Assembly: GCF_000423165.1 (NCBI RefSeq)
Contig: NZ_AUHL01000008.1
Location: 1-64,000, forward strand
Origin: Pseudidiomarina sediminum DSM 21906
Lineage (GTDB): Bacteria > Pseudomonadota > Gammaproteobacteria > Enterobacterales > Alteromonadaceae
Direction of reading: 5' to 3'
DNA length: 64,000 nt
Positions 1-8,325 of this stretch are shown piece by piece. Position 1 is the stretch's first letter. Each line of letters starts with the position of its first letter. The notes beneath the pieces are model-generated. The model did not search any database. It worked only from the letters and a program-made list of their open reading frames with translations, and was not told the origin of the DNA. The position numbers were made by a program, and so were the translations under genes.

Positions 1-1350
1 GAAATTGATAAAGTGTACGAAGAGACCGTCAGTGGTAGTTGGAAAGTTTATTTAGATGATTTTGCAATTATTAGTTTTAGTCAGGAGAGTGGGTACCGAA
101 TAAGTTATCTTCATAAGGACCGCTTAGGAAGTGCTCTCACGTTTAGTGACGATCAAGGACAGGTTGTTGGCCGACGGCATTATGATGCATTTGGTAAACC
201 GCGGACAATGGGAGGGCAGCAGATGGAGCCGGGCTATCGCCCTCGTCTAGCGAACGTTATGGCGTTTGGTGGGATCGAGAACATAGCTCTCACGCGACGT
301 GGTTTTACGGACCATCTTCACTTGGATGAGCTAGAGCTAATTCATATGAACGGGCGGGTGTATGATTATAATCTGGGGCGGTTTATGAGTGTCGATCCCT
401 TTGTACAAGCGCCGGATAACAGCCAGAGCCTGAATCCCTACAGTTATTTGATGAACAATCCGCTAGCGGGAACAGACCCGAGTGGTTATATTGGATGTAC
501 AGCCTCACGTATTGAATCTGTCTGTGGGCGTTTAGAGCTGAATCATGGTGGTAGTCAGGAGTCACTGGGCTCACCCACTCTAGCAGCTGCGGGAAGTAAC
601 GGTAGCAGCACCACGACCTCGGCACCGCCTACACATAGCGAAGCGGTAGACATCAATACGCAGGAGCGAGAGGCAATTGGTGGGCCTGGGGAGGTTGGTA
701 CCAGTGGAGAGTCGGCACTTATTGCCGCAGGTCAAGCTGCCGCAGACGACCTTGGCAACTCAAGTCAAAAAGCATCAACTGTGGCCGAGGGATGTAATGG
801 TATTAAGTGTAGGGCTGAAACATATTACGGTTATCAAGCTGCGCTGGATATGACAGGGAAGTGTGACGGCTGCGTATGGTTCGGTGTTGCTGGTGATATG
901 GCCTCACTGCTCTACAAGGGTTATGACATGATTCCCGGTGATTTTATCGGCAACGGTGGCTGGAGTACCGACTCCTTTATGAATTCTACAAATGCATTTC
1001 TATTTCCGCACAATACGGATAATTATCTAAGCCTCATGAGGGGTGGCAGCATAAGTGGACTTGAGGGGCTTTCAGGTAAGTCGCTGGATGTGGCGCTTGT
1101 TGGCTTTGAGCAGCGATTAGTTCAGGGGCAGTTGGATAAATTCAAATCTAGCAACCCTTCAGGGTACAACTCAATGATTTCTGGTTTGAATAGTAGATTT
1201 AGATTTGCAAGGCAATACAATATAGGTATACCAGAATTAAACAAAGTTTCACACGCTCTAAACAAATCATTTGGTAGCAAGAGTTTTGATTTTGGAAATG
1301 AGTCTCATCGGGTGTCACTGGGTATAGCCTTAGCTAAGGAGCGCTACTGA
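1..1350 (+). CDS. RHS repeat protein, C-terminal part (5' end outside window)
   Basis: The reading frame is already open at base 1, so the start codon lies upstream of the window. The visible part holds the end of the RHS beta-cage: a YLHKDRLGS motif, then the RHS-associated core hallmark ending near residue 160 (GRFMSVDPF, NPYSYLMNNPL, DPSGY). By family knowledge this DPxGY-type motif marks the junction where the variable C-terminal toxin tip is cleaved inside the cage. The remaining 285 or so residues are the tip. It is low complexity (Ser, Gly, Thr, Ala) up to about residue 255, has cysteine pairs around 260-290 (GCNGIKC, KCDGC), and ends in a more AT-rich stretch. I recognise no toxin fold. 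The stop codon overlaps the start of the next gene by one base, which fits a toxin-immunity pair. A non-toxic orphan tip is the alternative. Confidence 0.85.
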   Translation, partial: EIDKVYEETVSGSWKVYLDDFAIISFSQESGYRISYLHKDRLGSALTFSDDQGQVVGRRHYDAFGKPRTMGGQQMEPGYRPRLANVMAFGGIENIALTRRGFTDHLHLDELELIHMNGRVYDYNLGRFMSVDPFVQAPDNSQSLNPYSYLMNNPLAGTDPSGYIGCTASRIESVCGRLELNHGGSQESLGSPTLAAAGSNGSSTTTSAPPTHSEAVDINTQEREAIGGPGEVGTSGESALIAAGQAAADDLGNSSQKASTVAEGCNGIKCRAETYYGYQAALDMTGKCDGCVWFGVAGDMASLLYKGYDMIPGDFIGNGGWSTDSFMNSTNAFLFPHNTDNYLSLMRGGSISGLEGLSGKSLDVALVGFEQRLVQGQLDKFKSSNPSGYNSMISGLNSRFRFARQYNIGIPELNKVSHALNKSFGSKSFDFGNESHRVSLGIALAKERY

Positions 1351-1778
1351 TGAGCATAAACGACTCAACAGGAAGTATCATTAAAGTCTGGTTAATCAGG
1401 CTGGCACTTTTAGCCCTGCTTGATGCGGCGATAACAACCGTGCTGTTGGCGACACAGCAAGATTCCTCGCTCATGAGTGCCGTAATTGATATAGGTGCTT
1501 TTATCGGGGTGATGATTGCAATAGCAAAAATCACCGTTGAGCTACCCATTGAAATTGCAGTGATTTTCCTGCTGCATAGGTACTTCAATTGTAAAATCGT
1601 GGCATGGCAGGTATCTATCGCCCGATTGCTTTTTGCTATTACTTACGGCTTATTTACTGGAATGCTGAAGTTTACGGAAGACGCACAAATAATAACTGGT
1701 GACCCGCTTATGTTTTTTGTCATTGTTGCTAGTGTCTTGTCACCATTCATACTTATTCGAGGTACGGGGAAAAAATAA
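1350..1778 (+). CDS. Four-helix membrane protein, candidate RHS immunity protein
   Basis: 142 residues with about four hydrophobic segments (near residues 12-34, 42-62, 66-78/88-104 and 118-136) and a short basic end (RGTGKK). The ATG shares its A with the TGA of the RHS gene (TGATG), so translation is probably coupled. No family is recognised. Position directly after an RHS tip, small size and lack of any other domain are the usual marks of an immunity gene. If so, a membrane location would suggest that the toxin acts on or across the inner membrane. This is inference from context; the protein could also be an unrelated membrane protein. Confidence 0.6.
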   Translation: MSINDSTGSIIKVWLIRLALLALLDAAITTVLLATQQDSSLMSAVIDIGAFIGVMIAIAKITVELPIEIAVIFLLHRYFNCKIVAWQVSIARLLFAITYGLFTGMLKFTEDAQIITGDPLMFFVIVASVLSPFILIRGTGKK

Positions 1779-1800
1779 TATTTATCCAACCATAATTTAA

Positions 1801-1841
1801 ATGACCTGATTATTTTGAGCGTCCACTTTTAATCAGGTCAT
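1801..1841. terminator. Hairpin after the RHS-membrane protein pair
   Basis: Perfect 12-bp inverted repeat, ATGACCTGATTA at 1801-1812 and TAATCAGGTCAT at 1830-1841, with a 17-nt loop. No clear T-tract follows on the + strand, so it is either a weak terminator or an mRNA 3'-end stabiliser. It closes the RHS transcription unit. Confidence 0.5.
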
Positions 1842-1937
1842 CAAAGCTTCACACCTACTTCAGCATTACTAGCAATCATCACCATCTCCAAAACATTCCC
1901 ACTTTGGGCTATAATCTCGAAAGTCACGGAGAGCCAG

Positions 1938-2120
1938 ATGAGTAATATCAGCAACTTAGAAGATTACAGAACACCCACCCCAAACACCAAAAACTCGAAA
2001 GTTACCAATACCCGCAAATACAAAGATGTTCGTGAACGTGAATATCTAACATCATCAGAGATTGAACGCATCAGCACAGCAGCCAAATCGGTCGGTCGCC
2101 ACGGTCATCGTGACTGGTAA
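1938..2120 (+). pseudogene. Truncated tyrosine recombinase (integrase) N-terminus
   Basis: 60 residues only. The segment REYLTSSEIERISTAAK followed by GRHGHRD matches the start of the catalytic domain of FimB/FimE-type phage-integrase family recombinases, where a GxRD block leads into the first catalytic-domain helices. The frame stops right after RDW, so the catalytic Arg-His-Arg-Tyr residues are all missing. A TATAAT sequence at 1910-1915 and an ATG with an upstream GGAGAG (about 1928-1933) suggest the 5' end is preserved. Most likely a relic of an integrated element next to the RHS locus. It is not expected to be active. Confidence 0.6.
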
Positions 2121-2268
2121 GTCCTGATTTTTCTAGGCTCCTTCTACTTGCCTAAACTATTCGTACAAACAGGTTAAAGTTAGGTTTGCGCACTGACATT
2201 GCGCAACGGTCTTACACGTTTTACGCTAAGATTTGTTAGGCTGTGTTAAGTGTTAGTGGAGGTAAGCG

Positions 2269-2502
2269 ATGCAGTGTGTGTATCAAGCGGATAATGTGGT
2301 GGAGGCAGAGCTACTGAAGGGCTTGCTGGCGGCGCATGATGTTGCATGCCATAGCGGTGGCTTTTATTTACAAGGTGGTGTCGGCGAGCTGGCCAGTCAG
2401 GGTTTTGCGAAGCTTTGGGTGGATGATGCTGATGTAGAGCAGGCGTTAGCGCTTATTCAAGCTTATGAAGCGGGGGAGTTTGCCGTCACCGACGCTGATT
2501 AA
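2269..2502 (+). CDS. DUF2007 family protein (putative signal-transducing protein)
   Basis: 77 residues. It matches the short DUF2007 fold: an N-terminal VYQADNVVEAELLKGLLAAHDV block, a central Gly-rich strand (GGVGELASQG), and a C-terminal valine-aspartate strand followed by a helix (DVEQALALIQAYE). The family often sits beside or is fused to PII-like or membrane proteins; its role is unknown. GGAGGT at 2258-2263 is a strong ribosome-binding site. The stop codon interlocks with that of fur, and both lie in a perfect palindrome. Confidence 0.75.
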   Translation: MQCVYQADNVVEAELLKGLLAAHDVACHSGGFYLQGGVGELASQGFAKLWVDDADVEQALALIQAYEAGEFAVTDAD

Positions 2503-2512
2503 TCAGCGTCGG
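2489..2512. terminator. Perfect 24-bp palindrome containing both DUF2007 and fur stop codons
   Basis: The left arm 2489-2500 (CCGACGCTGATT) and right arm 2501-2512 (AATCAGCGTCGG) are exact reverse complements, with the shared TTAA stop overlap at 2499-2502 in the centre. T-rich sequence follows on the + strand (about 2514-2524). It probably works as a bidirectional terminator. Because of the symmetry both proteins end in Asp-Ala-Asp. Confidence 0.65.
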
Positions 2513-2945
2513 CTTGGTTGTTTTCGCAGGTATCGGCGTTCTGGCATTCGCCATATAGATACAAGCTATGATTTGTCAGTTTAATATTGTTCGCTTTAGC
2601 GACCTGCAACTGACGATCTTCAATCACTTCATCTTCAAACTCAAACACGTGGCCGCAAGTGAGGCAAACCAAGTGATCGTGGTGGTCTTTTGCACTTAGT
2701 TCGAAGACCGAGCGTCCACCTTCAAAGTGATGGCGGGTGACGATACCTGCGTCATCAAATTGATTGAGAACACGGTACACGGTCGCAAGACCAATCTCTT
2801 CGTTCTTTTCCAGCAAAATCTTGTAGACGTCTTCAGCACTGATGTGCTGGTTGTCCGGATTTTTTAAAATCTCAAGGATCTTGACGCGCGGAGAGGTGAC
2901 CTTCAACCCTGCTTTCTTTAACTGTTGTTCGCCGTTGCTGCTCAT
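2499..2945 (-). CDS. fur: Ferric uptake regulator Fur
   Basis: 148 residues, the normal length. Fur is the iron-responsive dimeric repressor of iron-uptake genes. The N-terminal winged helix spans about residues 1-85 (LKVTSPRVKILEIL, ATVYRVLNQF). The dimerisation/metal domain has the HHDHLVC block (His88, His89, His91), the structural-zinc cysteines Cys94 and Cys97, and a second pair, Cys134 and Cys140. It lies 69 bases downstream of fldA on the same strand, the same gene order as E. coli fldA-fur. A TATAAT on the minus strand at 2979-2984 could give it its own promoter. I could not find a convincing Fur box in the fldA-fur gap. Confidence 0.95.
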   Translation of the reverse strand: MSSNGEQQLKKAGLKVTSPRVKILEILKNPDNQHISAEDVYKILLEKNEEIGLATVYRVLNQFDDAGIVTRHHFEGGRSVFELSAKDHHDHLVCLTCGHVFEFEDEVIEDRQLQVAKANNIKLTNHSLYLYGECQNADTCENNQADAD

Positions 2946-2978
2946 CTATCTCACTTTAATTAACTGAAACGTGGGGCC

Positions 2979-2984
2979 ATTATA
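2979..2984 (-). promoter_or_regulatory. Candidate -10 element of fur
   Basis: Read on the minus strand this is TATAAT, 34 nt upstream of the fur ATG. No good -35 element lies at 17 nt, so it is only a candidate activator-dependent or weak promoter. Confidence 0.35.
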
Positions 2985-3014
2985 GGCAAAGTTTGATCAG
3001 AAAGGGAATGGCTG

Positions 3015-3539
3015 TTAGGCCAACTGATCCAGCGCCATCTCTTCACGAATTTGCGCACACCATTTTTGCACACGCTCTTTCGTAAGTTCAGGCTGACGAT
3101 CTTCGTCGATACCCAAACCGATAAAGTGGTCATCACCGACCAAAGCACGTGATGCTTCAAAGGTATAACCTTCGGTTGGCCAATGACCAACAATGGTGCC
3201 GCCTTTGGCTTCAACGATATCGCCAAGGGTGCCCATCGCGTCAAGGAAGTACTCTGCGTAGTCCTCCTGGTCACCACAACCAAAAATAGCGATAAGCTTG
3301 CCGTTGAAGTCGATTTCTTCGAGTTCTGGGAAGAAGTCATCCCAGTCACATTGTGCTTCACCGTAGTACCAGGTCGGAATACCGAACATGAGTACATCAA
3401 AAGCGGCGATGTCTTCTTTGCTTGATTTAGCGATATCAAAGACATCGATGAGCTGTTTGCCCAATTCTTTTTGAATCATTTGCGCAACAGCTTCGGTGTT
3501 ACCTGTGTCACTACCAAAGAAAATACCAACACTTGCCAT
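3015..3539 (-). CDS. fldA: Flavodoxin FldA
   Basis: 174 residues, a long-chain flavodoxin. It carries low-potential electrons on FMN to radical-SAM enzymes, methionine synthase reactivation and similar reactions in the cytoplasm. The FMN phosphate loop is near the start (FFGSDTGNTEAVA), the first isoalloxazine-stacking loop is IPTWYYGEAQCDW, and the second is FGCGDQEDYAEYF. The 20-residue insertion of long-chain flavodoxins is present. It is followed by fur on the same strand, as in E. coli. Confidence 0.95.
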   Translation of the reverse strand: MASVGIFFGSDTGNTEAVAQMIQKELGKQLIDVFDIAKSSKEDIAAFDVLMFGIPTWYYGEAQCDWDDFFPELEEIDFNGKLIAIFGCGDQEDYAEYFLDAMGTLGDIVEAKGGTIVGHWPTEGYTFEASRALVGDDHFIGLGIDEDRQPELTKERVQKWCAQIREEMALDQLA

Positions 3540-3580
3540 AGTTCGTTTACTACCTTAATTAAATGACGAAGGGGAATAGA

Positions 3581-3796
3581 TTAAATGCCAGATTCCCACA
3601 TGACTTGAATAATACCTTTCGCAATAAAGCCAGCACAGCCTAAAAACAGTACTAGCCAGACGAACCAGCGACCAAACTTAGGCACCTGACTTTTCTTCAG
3701 GACATCTTGAATGGCAAGGCCAATCAAAATGAACAAAATTGCAATGGCTAAGTTCGTACCAATCACTTCAATGGTTTCAAAATGCTCTGACAACAT
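3581..3796 (-). CDS. DUF2788 small membrane protein
   Basis: 71 residues with two transmembrane helices (about 15-30 and 45-63) joined by a basic loop (KKSQVPKFGR). It matches DUF2788, a family of small membrane proteins found between ybfF and fldA in many marine gammaproteobacteria. Function unknown. It lies 41 bases upstream of fldA and 55 downstream of ybfF on the same strand, so it may be co-transcribed with both. Confidence 0.75.
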   Translation of the reverse strand: MLSEHFETIEVIGTNLAIAILFILIGLAIQDVLKKSQVPKFGRWFVWLVLFLGCAGFIAKGIIQVMWESGI

Positions 3797-3851
3797 AATA
3801 GCACTACCAGTTCGACCGATTTAAGTGGGTTAATGATAACACGCACGGCGC

Positions 3852-4643
3852 TTAGGTGCGAGAATGTTGCTCGAGAAAGGTCTTCACCAACCGATTAAAA
3901 ATACGCGGTTTCTCGGCGTGCAACCAATGCCCCGTGCCTTCGATAATTTTGATGTCGGTTTGGCTAAAGCGTGCGGTCACAGCGCTCTGATGGTCGCGGG
4001 TCAAATAATCCGAGTCACCACCTTTGATGAACAGTACCGGGCCTGGGTAATGGCCTTCGCGCACGGCGCCAGCGATTTCTGGGTAACAACGATCCAGCAC
4101 GTTCAAATTTAATCGCCACACATAACTGTCATCGACCCGCTTGAGGTTCTTCAACAAAAACTGACGCACGCCGGCAGTATCAATAGCTTTCGCCAGCTGC
4201 TGGTCAGCATCTTTGCGTTGTTTGACCGTACTTAGGTCGAGTTCTTGTAACGCATCTAAAATGTGATGGTGGCGGGCATCGTAGGCAACGGGTGCAACAT
4301 CGGCGACCACGAGACTTGTGACGCGCTTGGGAGCCGTTAGGGCAACTTCCATGGCTAATTTACCGCCCATGGAGTGACCGACAAGATGTACCTCGTTGAG
4401 TTTGAGGTGATCCAGGAGCTGTATCACGTCGTTCGCCATTGCTGCATAGCTCATGCTGTCGCTATGAAATGAATCACCGTGGTTGCGACAGTCCATAACA
4501 ATGACGCGATAGTCATCGACCAAGTCACGCGCCAAACCTTTGAGGTTATCAAGATCGCCAAAAAGGCCGTGGATGAGTAGTACGGCAGGGCCTTGGTTGC
4601 TCATTTCTTCATAGTTAACAAGGTTCGTTTGCTGCGCAGTCAT
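3852..4643 (-). CDS. ybfF: Alpha/beta-hydrolase esterase, YbfF type
   Basis: 263 residues, close to E. coli YbfF, a cytoplasmic esterase with reported activity on short acyl esters and acyl-CoA. The oxyanion strand is VLLIHGLFGDLDNL, the nucleophile elbow GHSMGG is near residue 97, and the catalytic His sits in GTGHWLHAEKP near the C-terminus. It is divergent from seqA, as in E. coli. Confidence 0.88.
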   Translation of the reverse strand: MTAQQTNLVNYEEMSNQGPAVLLIHGLFGDLDNLKGLARDLVDDYRVIVMDCRNHGDSFHSDSMSYAAMANDVIQLLDHLKLNEVHLVGHSMGGKLAMEVALTAPKRVTSLVVADVAPVAYDARHHHILDALQELDLSTVKQRKDADQQLAKAIDTAGVRQFLLKNLKRVDDSYVWRLNLNVLDRCYPEIAGAVREGHYPGPVLFIKGGDSDYLTRDHQSAVTARFSQTDIKIIEGTGHWLHAEKPRIFNRLVKTFLEQHSRT

Positions 4644-4675
4644 ATTGATTTCCTGTACCCTTGAGTTGGGTTGGG

Positions 4676-4681
4676 TATAAT
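4676..4681 (+). promoter_or_regulatory. Candidate -10 element of the seqA-pgm operon
   Basis: TATAAT 44 nt before the seqA ATG in the 81-bp divergent ybfF/seqA gap. The -35 region is poor (TGTACC at 17 nt). Confidence 0.4.
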
Positions 4682-4724
4682 AGCGTGCAAAGAGCAGGCT
4701 ATAAACCTAAAAAAGTGAAGACGA

Positions 4725-5225
4725 ATGAGCAAACGAATTGAAATTGATGACGATATTTATCGTCACATCGCGAGTCATACGCAACATATCGGTGAAAGTG
4801 CGTCGGCTATTCTACGTCGTTTATTAGGGCTTGAAAGTGCGCCAGAACTGCAAGCAGAACCTGCGGCAGTTGCAGAGCAGCCCCATGGCCGTACTATTTT
4901 TGACAGCATGACCAGCGCCGATCTTGCCGGACAACGTAGCGTGGTTGCGCGGTTCTTATACATTCTTAGTATGCTGCACAAGTGTCATCCACAAACCTTC
5001 GCCAAGGTATTACAGATCAGCGGTCGTGATCGCCAATACTTTGCGCGTACTGCGGAGCAACTCGAAGCCAGTGGCACCAGCACCAACCCGAAGCAGATCC
5101 CGGACACGGATTATTTTGTGGTGACCAACAACAACACCACTCGGAAAAAATCGATGCTGACGCAAGTGGCGTTAGAACTCGGCTATGACAAACCGCAAGC
5201 AGAACAAATTAGGGACTTTTTATAA
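4725..5225 (+). CDS. seqA: Replication initiation negative regulator SeqA
   Basis: 166 residues. SeqA binds hemimethylated GATC pairs, sequesters oriC and organises nascent DNA. The N-terminal filament-forming domain is unmistakable (IDDDIYRHIASHTQHIGESASAILRRLL), followed by a variable linker of about 45 residues and the GATC-binding domain from about residue 58, with GRDRQYFARTAEQLEASGTS and NNNTTRKK matching the E. coli DNA-contacting region. Its TAA overlaps the pgm ATG by one base (TAATG), so the two genes form a coupled operon as in E. coli. Presence of SeqA implies Dam methylation in this organism. Confidence 0.95.
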   Translation: MSKRIEIDDDIYRHIASHTQHIGESASAILRRLLGLESAPELQAEPAAVAEQPHGRTIFDSMTSADLAGQRSVVARFLYILSMLHKCHPQTFAKVLQISGRDRQYFARTAEQLEASGTSTNPKQIPDTDYFVVTNNNTTRKKSMLTQVALELGYDKPQAEQIRDFL

Positions 5226-6862
5226 TGGCGATGCATGAGCGCGCAGGTCAACCTGCCCAAGCCCAAGACTTAACCAATATCGCACAGCTAGTCAGTGCGT
5301 ATTTTGTCAATGATGTGGATCCGCGTCAGCGCGCTCAGCAAGTGCAGTTTGGCACCTCGGGTCATCGTGGTTGTTCGTTGCTGCACTCGTTTAACGAAGC
5401 ACATATTCTGGCCATTAGCCAAGCGCTCGTCGCTTACCGTGAAGAGCAGGGCATTACCGGGCCACTGTTACTTGGTCGCGACACCCATGCCTTGTCAGAA
5501 GCGGCGTACATGACCGCGTTGGAAGTCTTTATTGGCAATGGTATTGAAGTGCATATTCAAACGGACGATGGCTACACGCCAACGCCAGTGATCAGTCACG
5601 CCATTCTTAAGTACAACAAAGGCCGCAAACAAGGTTTAGCCGATGGCGTGGTGATTACACCGTCGCATAACCCACCGACCGACGGTGGCTTTAAATACAA
5701 TCCTCCGCATGGTGGTCCTGCTGATAGCGACGCCACGAAAGTTATTGAGAAGTATGCCAATGCGTTGCTGTCGTCCGAGTTAATGGGCGTGAACGCAGTG
5801 AGCTATGCCGAAGCACGCAGCAGTCGTTTGCTGAAGCAAGTGGACTGGCGGGCAAGTTATATTGCGGATCTTGGCAACGCCATCAATATGGACGCCATTC
5901 GTGACGCGAAATTGCGCATCGGCGTGGATGCCATGGGTGGGGCAGGCGCAAGCTATTGGCACGAAATCGCAAAACAATATGACCTGCAATTGGATGTGTT
6001 CCATACCGAAGTAGACCCAAGTTTCCGCTTCATGACCTTGGACAAAGACGGCAAAATCCGCATGGATTGTTCGTCACCCTACGCGATGGCCTCACTGGTT
6101 GCTTTGAAAGAGGACTATGATGTGGCCTTTGGCAATGACCCTGATTACGACCGTCACGGCATTGTGACTCGCGCGCATGGTTTGCTGAACCCGAATCACT
6201 ATTTGGCGGTTGCCATTGATTATTTATGTCAGCACCGTGAATGGGCTGCGGACATCGCGATTGGCAAAACCTTGGTGTCGAGCGCCATGATTGATCGTGT
6301 CGTAGCGGCCCATCAGCGGCCTTTGAAAGAAATGCCGGTCGGTTTTAAATGGTTTGCCGAAGGGTTACATCAAAGCCGTTTGGCGTTTGCCGGTGAAGAA
6401 AGCGCAGGGGCGACCTTCCTCGCGCGTGACGGTCAAGCTTGGACGACGGATAAAGATGGCATTTTACTTGCCTTGCTGGCGGCAGAAATCACGGCGGTAA
6501 CTGGGCGAGATCTTGGTGCTTATTATCAAGATTTATGTGCACAACACGGTACCAGCTACTACCAACGCCTCGATGTGGCTTCATCAGCAGAGCTAAATCA
6601 GGCCTTTGCTGGTATTCGTGGTTACAAGTTGAAAGTGACTGAGCTGGCGGGTGATGAAGTGCTTGAAATCAGTACTAAAGCCAGCGGCAATGGGGCGTTG
6701 ATTGGTGGTGTGAAAGTCGCAACAGCCAACGGTTGGTTTGCGGCTCGACCGTCGGGCACCGAGCCGATTTACAAGATTTACTGTGAAAGTTTTGTCAGCG
6801 CAGCGCACTTAGAGGAACTAAGTACGCAAGCACAAGCCTTGGTTCTGGAGTGGCTGTCTTAA
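5225..6862 (+). CDS. pgm: Phosphoglucomutase (alpha-D-glucose phosphate-specific)
   Basis: 545 residues. It interconverts glucose-1-phosphate and glucose-6-phosphate for glycogen and nucleotide-sugar synthesis. The phosphoserine loop TPSHNPP (Ser147) and the metal site DPDYDRHG (about 306) are intact, as are the sugar-specificity loop GEESAGA and the phosphate-binding C-terminal loop RPSGTEPIYK. Its start overlaps the seqA stop and its stop interlocks with that of the convergent MFS gene. Confidence 0.96.
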   Translation: MAMHERAGQPAQAQDLTNIAQLVSAYFVNDVDPRQRAQQVQFGTSGHRGCSLLHSFNEAHILAISQALVAYREEQGITGPLLLGRDTHALSEAAYMTALEVFIGNGIEVHIQTDDGYTPTPVISHAILKYNKGRKQGLADGVVITPSHNPPTDGGFKYNPPHGGPADSDATKVIEKYANALLSSELMGVNAVSYAEARSSRLLKQVDWRASYIADLGNAINMDAIRDAKLRIGVDAMGGAGASYWHEIAKQYDLQLDVFHTEVDPSFRFMTLDKDGKIRMDCSSPYAMASLVALKEDYDVAFGNDPDYDRHGIVTRAHGLLNPNHYLAVAIDYLCQHREWAADIAIGKTLVSSAMIDRVVAAHQRPLKEMPVGFKWFAEGLHQSRLAFAGEESAGATFLARDGQAWTTDKDGILLALLAAEITAVTGRDLGAYYQDLCAQHGTSYYQRLDVASSAELNQAFAGIRGYKLKVTELAGDEVLEISTKASGNGALIGGVKVATANGWFAARPSGTEPIYKIYCESFVSAAHLEELSTQAQALVLEWLS

Positions 6863-8160
6863 CGCGTTGCGTCTGACTCGGGCTGAGCAACAACATCTTC
6901 TTGTTCCTGTTGTTGCTCGGCGCGGTACTCATGTTCCGTCACCAAGCTCGTCAACAGTTCATCAGAGGTTTGTGCTGGTGACAGCATTGCATAACTCGCC
7001 CCTAACTGGTCGTCGGCTTTCGCTCGGCGCGTCACACGATACAGTGAGTACAGACAGACCACCGTCGTCAGCGCCATGATGAGTAAGAAAAAGAAGTCTA
7101 CGGCACCAAACTGCATCAAGGCCGCAACTGCCGGCGCCCCGATAATCGAACCTAAACCGCCGACCTTAATAATCGCACCCGTTGCGCCAACCATTTGATC
7201 TTTCTCTAGGAAGTCATTGGTGTGTGCCATGCCAAGCGAGTAGAGGGGCAAAATACATGCGCCAAGTAAGCCGACGCAAAGGTAAATCAACCAAGCTTCG
7301 GTTGCGGTCATTTGCGACAAAATAAATGCCATGAACGCGCCCAAACCTGCATTCACTGCCATAATCAAACGACGGTCGTAGCGATCGGACAATAGCCCAA
7401 TGGGAGCTTGTGCCAGCATGCCACCAAAAATAAAGGCCGCCATAAATAGCGATACTTGTGCAACGGATAAGCCGATATAGGTCGCATACATGGGGCCGAT
7501 ACCATAAAACATGGCGTAGCAGGCCTGCATGATAAATGAGTTCACAATACCCAAGGGCACCAATTTCAATAGGTCGCGAATCGGTACTTTTTTCGGTTCG
7601 TGTGTGGTGGGTTCAACGGTCACGCTGATCAAAATCGGGATCAAGGCAAGGTTGATCAGCAAGGCAACAATTGCAAAGGCTAAGAAGCCAGCAGGGTCGG
7701 CCACGCCTAAAATAAGTTGGCCAGCAACTAAGCCACCGTAGATCAAGACCAAGTAAATGGAGAGTAAAGTGCCTCGGCTTTTGTTATCAGCCATGGTATT
7801 TAGCCAACTCTCGACAATAACAAAGATGGCCGAAATAGCGAAACCGGTCAAAAAGCGCATGACAAACCAAACGATAGGATCAACCCAGATCGCTTGGATT
7901 AAGATGGACGCTGCTGCTAGTGCGGCGAGGCCGCCGAAAGCACGGATATAGCCAACGCGGCGAATATCTTTGGGGGCCCGCGTGGTGCCAAATAGGTAGC
8001 CGATAAAGTACGCCGACATAATGACACCCGTGGTAAGGGTGCCAAAGCCTTCAATGGTAGCGCGTAAACTTAGCAGCGTACTGGTCATGCCGACACAAAT
8101 GCCAATAAGGGTGATGCTTGAGAGCAGTGAGCTAATGGCGCGTAATTGTTGCTTGAGCAT
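6859..8160 (-). CDS. MFS transporter, YcaD-like
   Basis: 433 residues with twelve predicted transmembrane helices and a hydrophilic, Glu/Gln-rich tail of about 50 residues. The loop between helices 2 and 3 (FGTTRAPKDIRRVGYIRAFGG) and the loop GLLSDRYDRR in the second half are MFS signatures. The overall pattern resembles YcaD-type transporters, whose substrate is unknown. It is convergent with pgm, sharing the TTAA stop overlap, and divergent from the DUF2066-hda operon. Confidence 0.85.
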   Translation of the reverse strand: MLKQQLRAISSLLSSITLIGICVGMTSTLLSLRATIEGFGTLTTGVIMSAYFIGYLFGTTRAPKDIRRVGYIRAFGGLAALAAASILIQAIWVDPIVWFVMRFLTGFAISAIFVIVESWLNTMADNKSRGTLLSIYLVLIYGGLVAGQLILGVADPAGFLAFAIVALLINLALIPILISVTVEPTTHEPKKVPIRDLLKLVPLGIVNSFIMQACYAMFYGIGPMYATYIGLSVAQVSLFMAAFIFGGMLAQAPIGLLSDRYDRRLIMAVNAGLGAFMAFILSQMTATEAWLIYLCVGLLGACILPLYSLGMAHTNDFLEKDQMVGATGAIIKVGGLGSIIGAPAVAALMQFGAVDFFFLLIMALTTVVCLYSLYRVTRRAKADDQLGASYAMLSPAQTSDELLTSLVTEHEYRAEQQQEQEDVVAQPESDATR

Positions 8161-8250
8161 GCCAACAGATCCTTGTGTTGAGGGTAACCGGTCGGGCGAA
8201 AAGTGTTCGAAAGTGTAACATGTTAAAAAATTTTCGGAAACGTCAAGAGG

Positions 8251-8259
8251 TTATCCACA
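8251..8259 (+). promoter_or_regulatory. Perfect DnaA box upstream of the DUF2066-hda operon
   Basis: TTATCCACA, the consensus high-affinity DnaA box, lies about 67-75 nt upstream of the DUF2066 start in the divergent gap. The downstream operon encodes Hda, which inactivates DnaA-ATP, so a DnaA-responsive promoter would make a feedback loop. Regulation is inferred. Confidence 0.55.
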
Positions 8260-8325
8260 GCTTGTTACTTGCCCAGCCTTGTGGGGCTGTTTATGATGTG
8301 TAGAGATGAAGTGAATAGGATGCCT

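Noticed and set aside
2946-3014. Fur box upstream of fur
   Set aside because: No match to the GATAATGATAATCATTATC-type 19-mer could be seen; only a -10-like TATAAT.
2960-3445. 161-codon frame overlapping fldA in another frame
   Set aside because: The fldA frame has all flavodoxin motifs; this frame has none.
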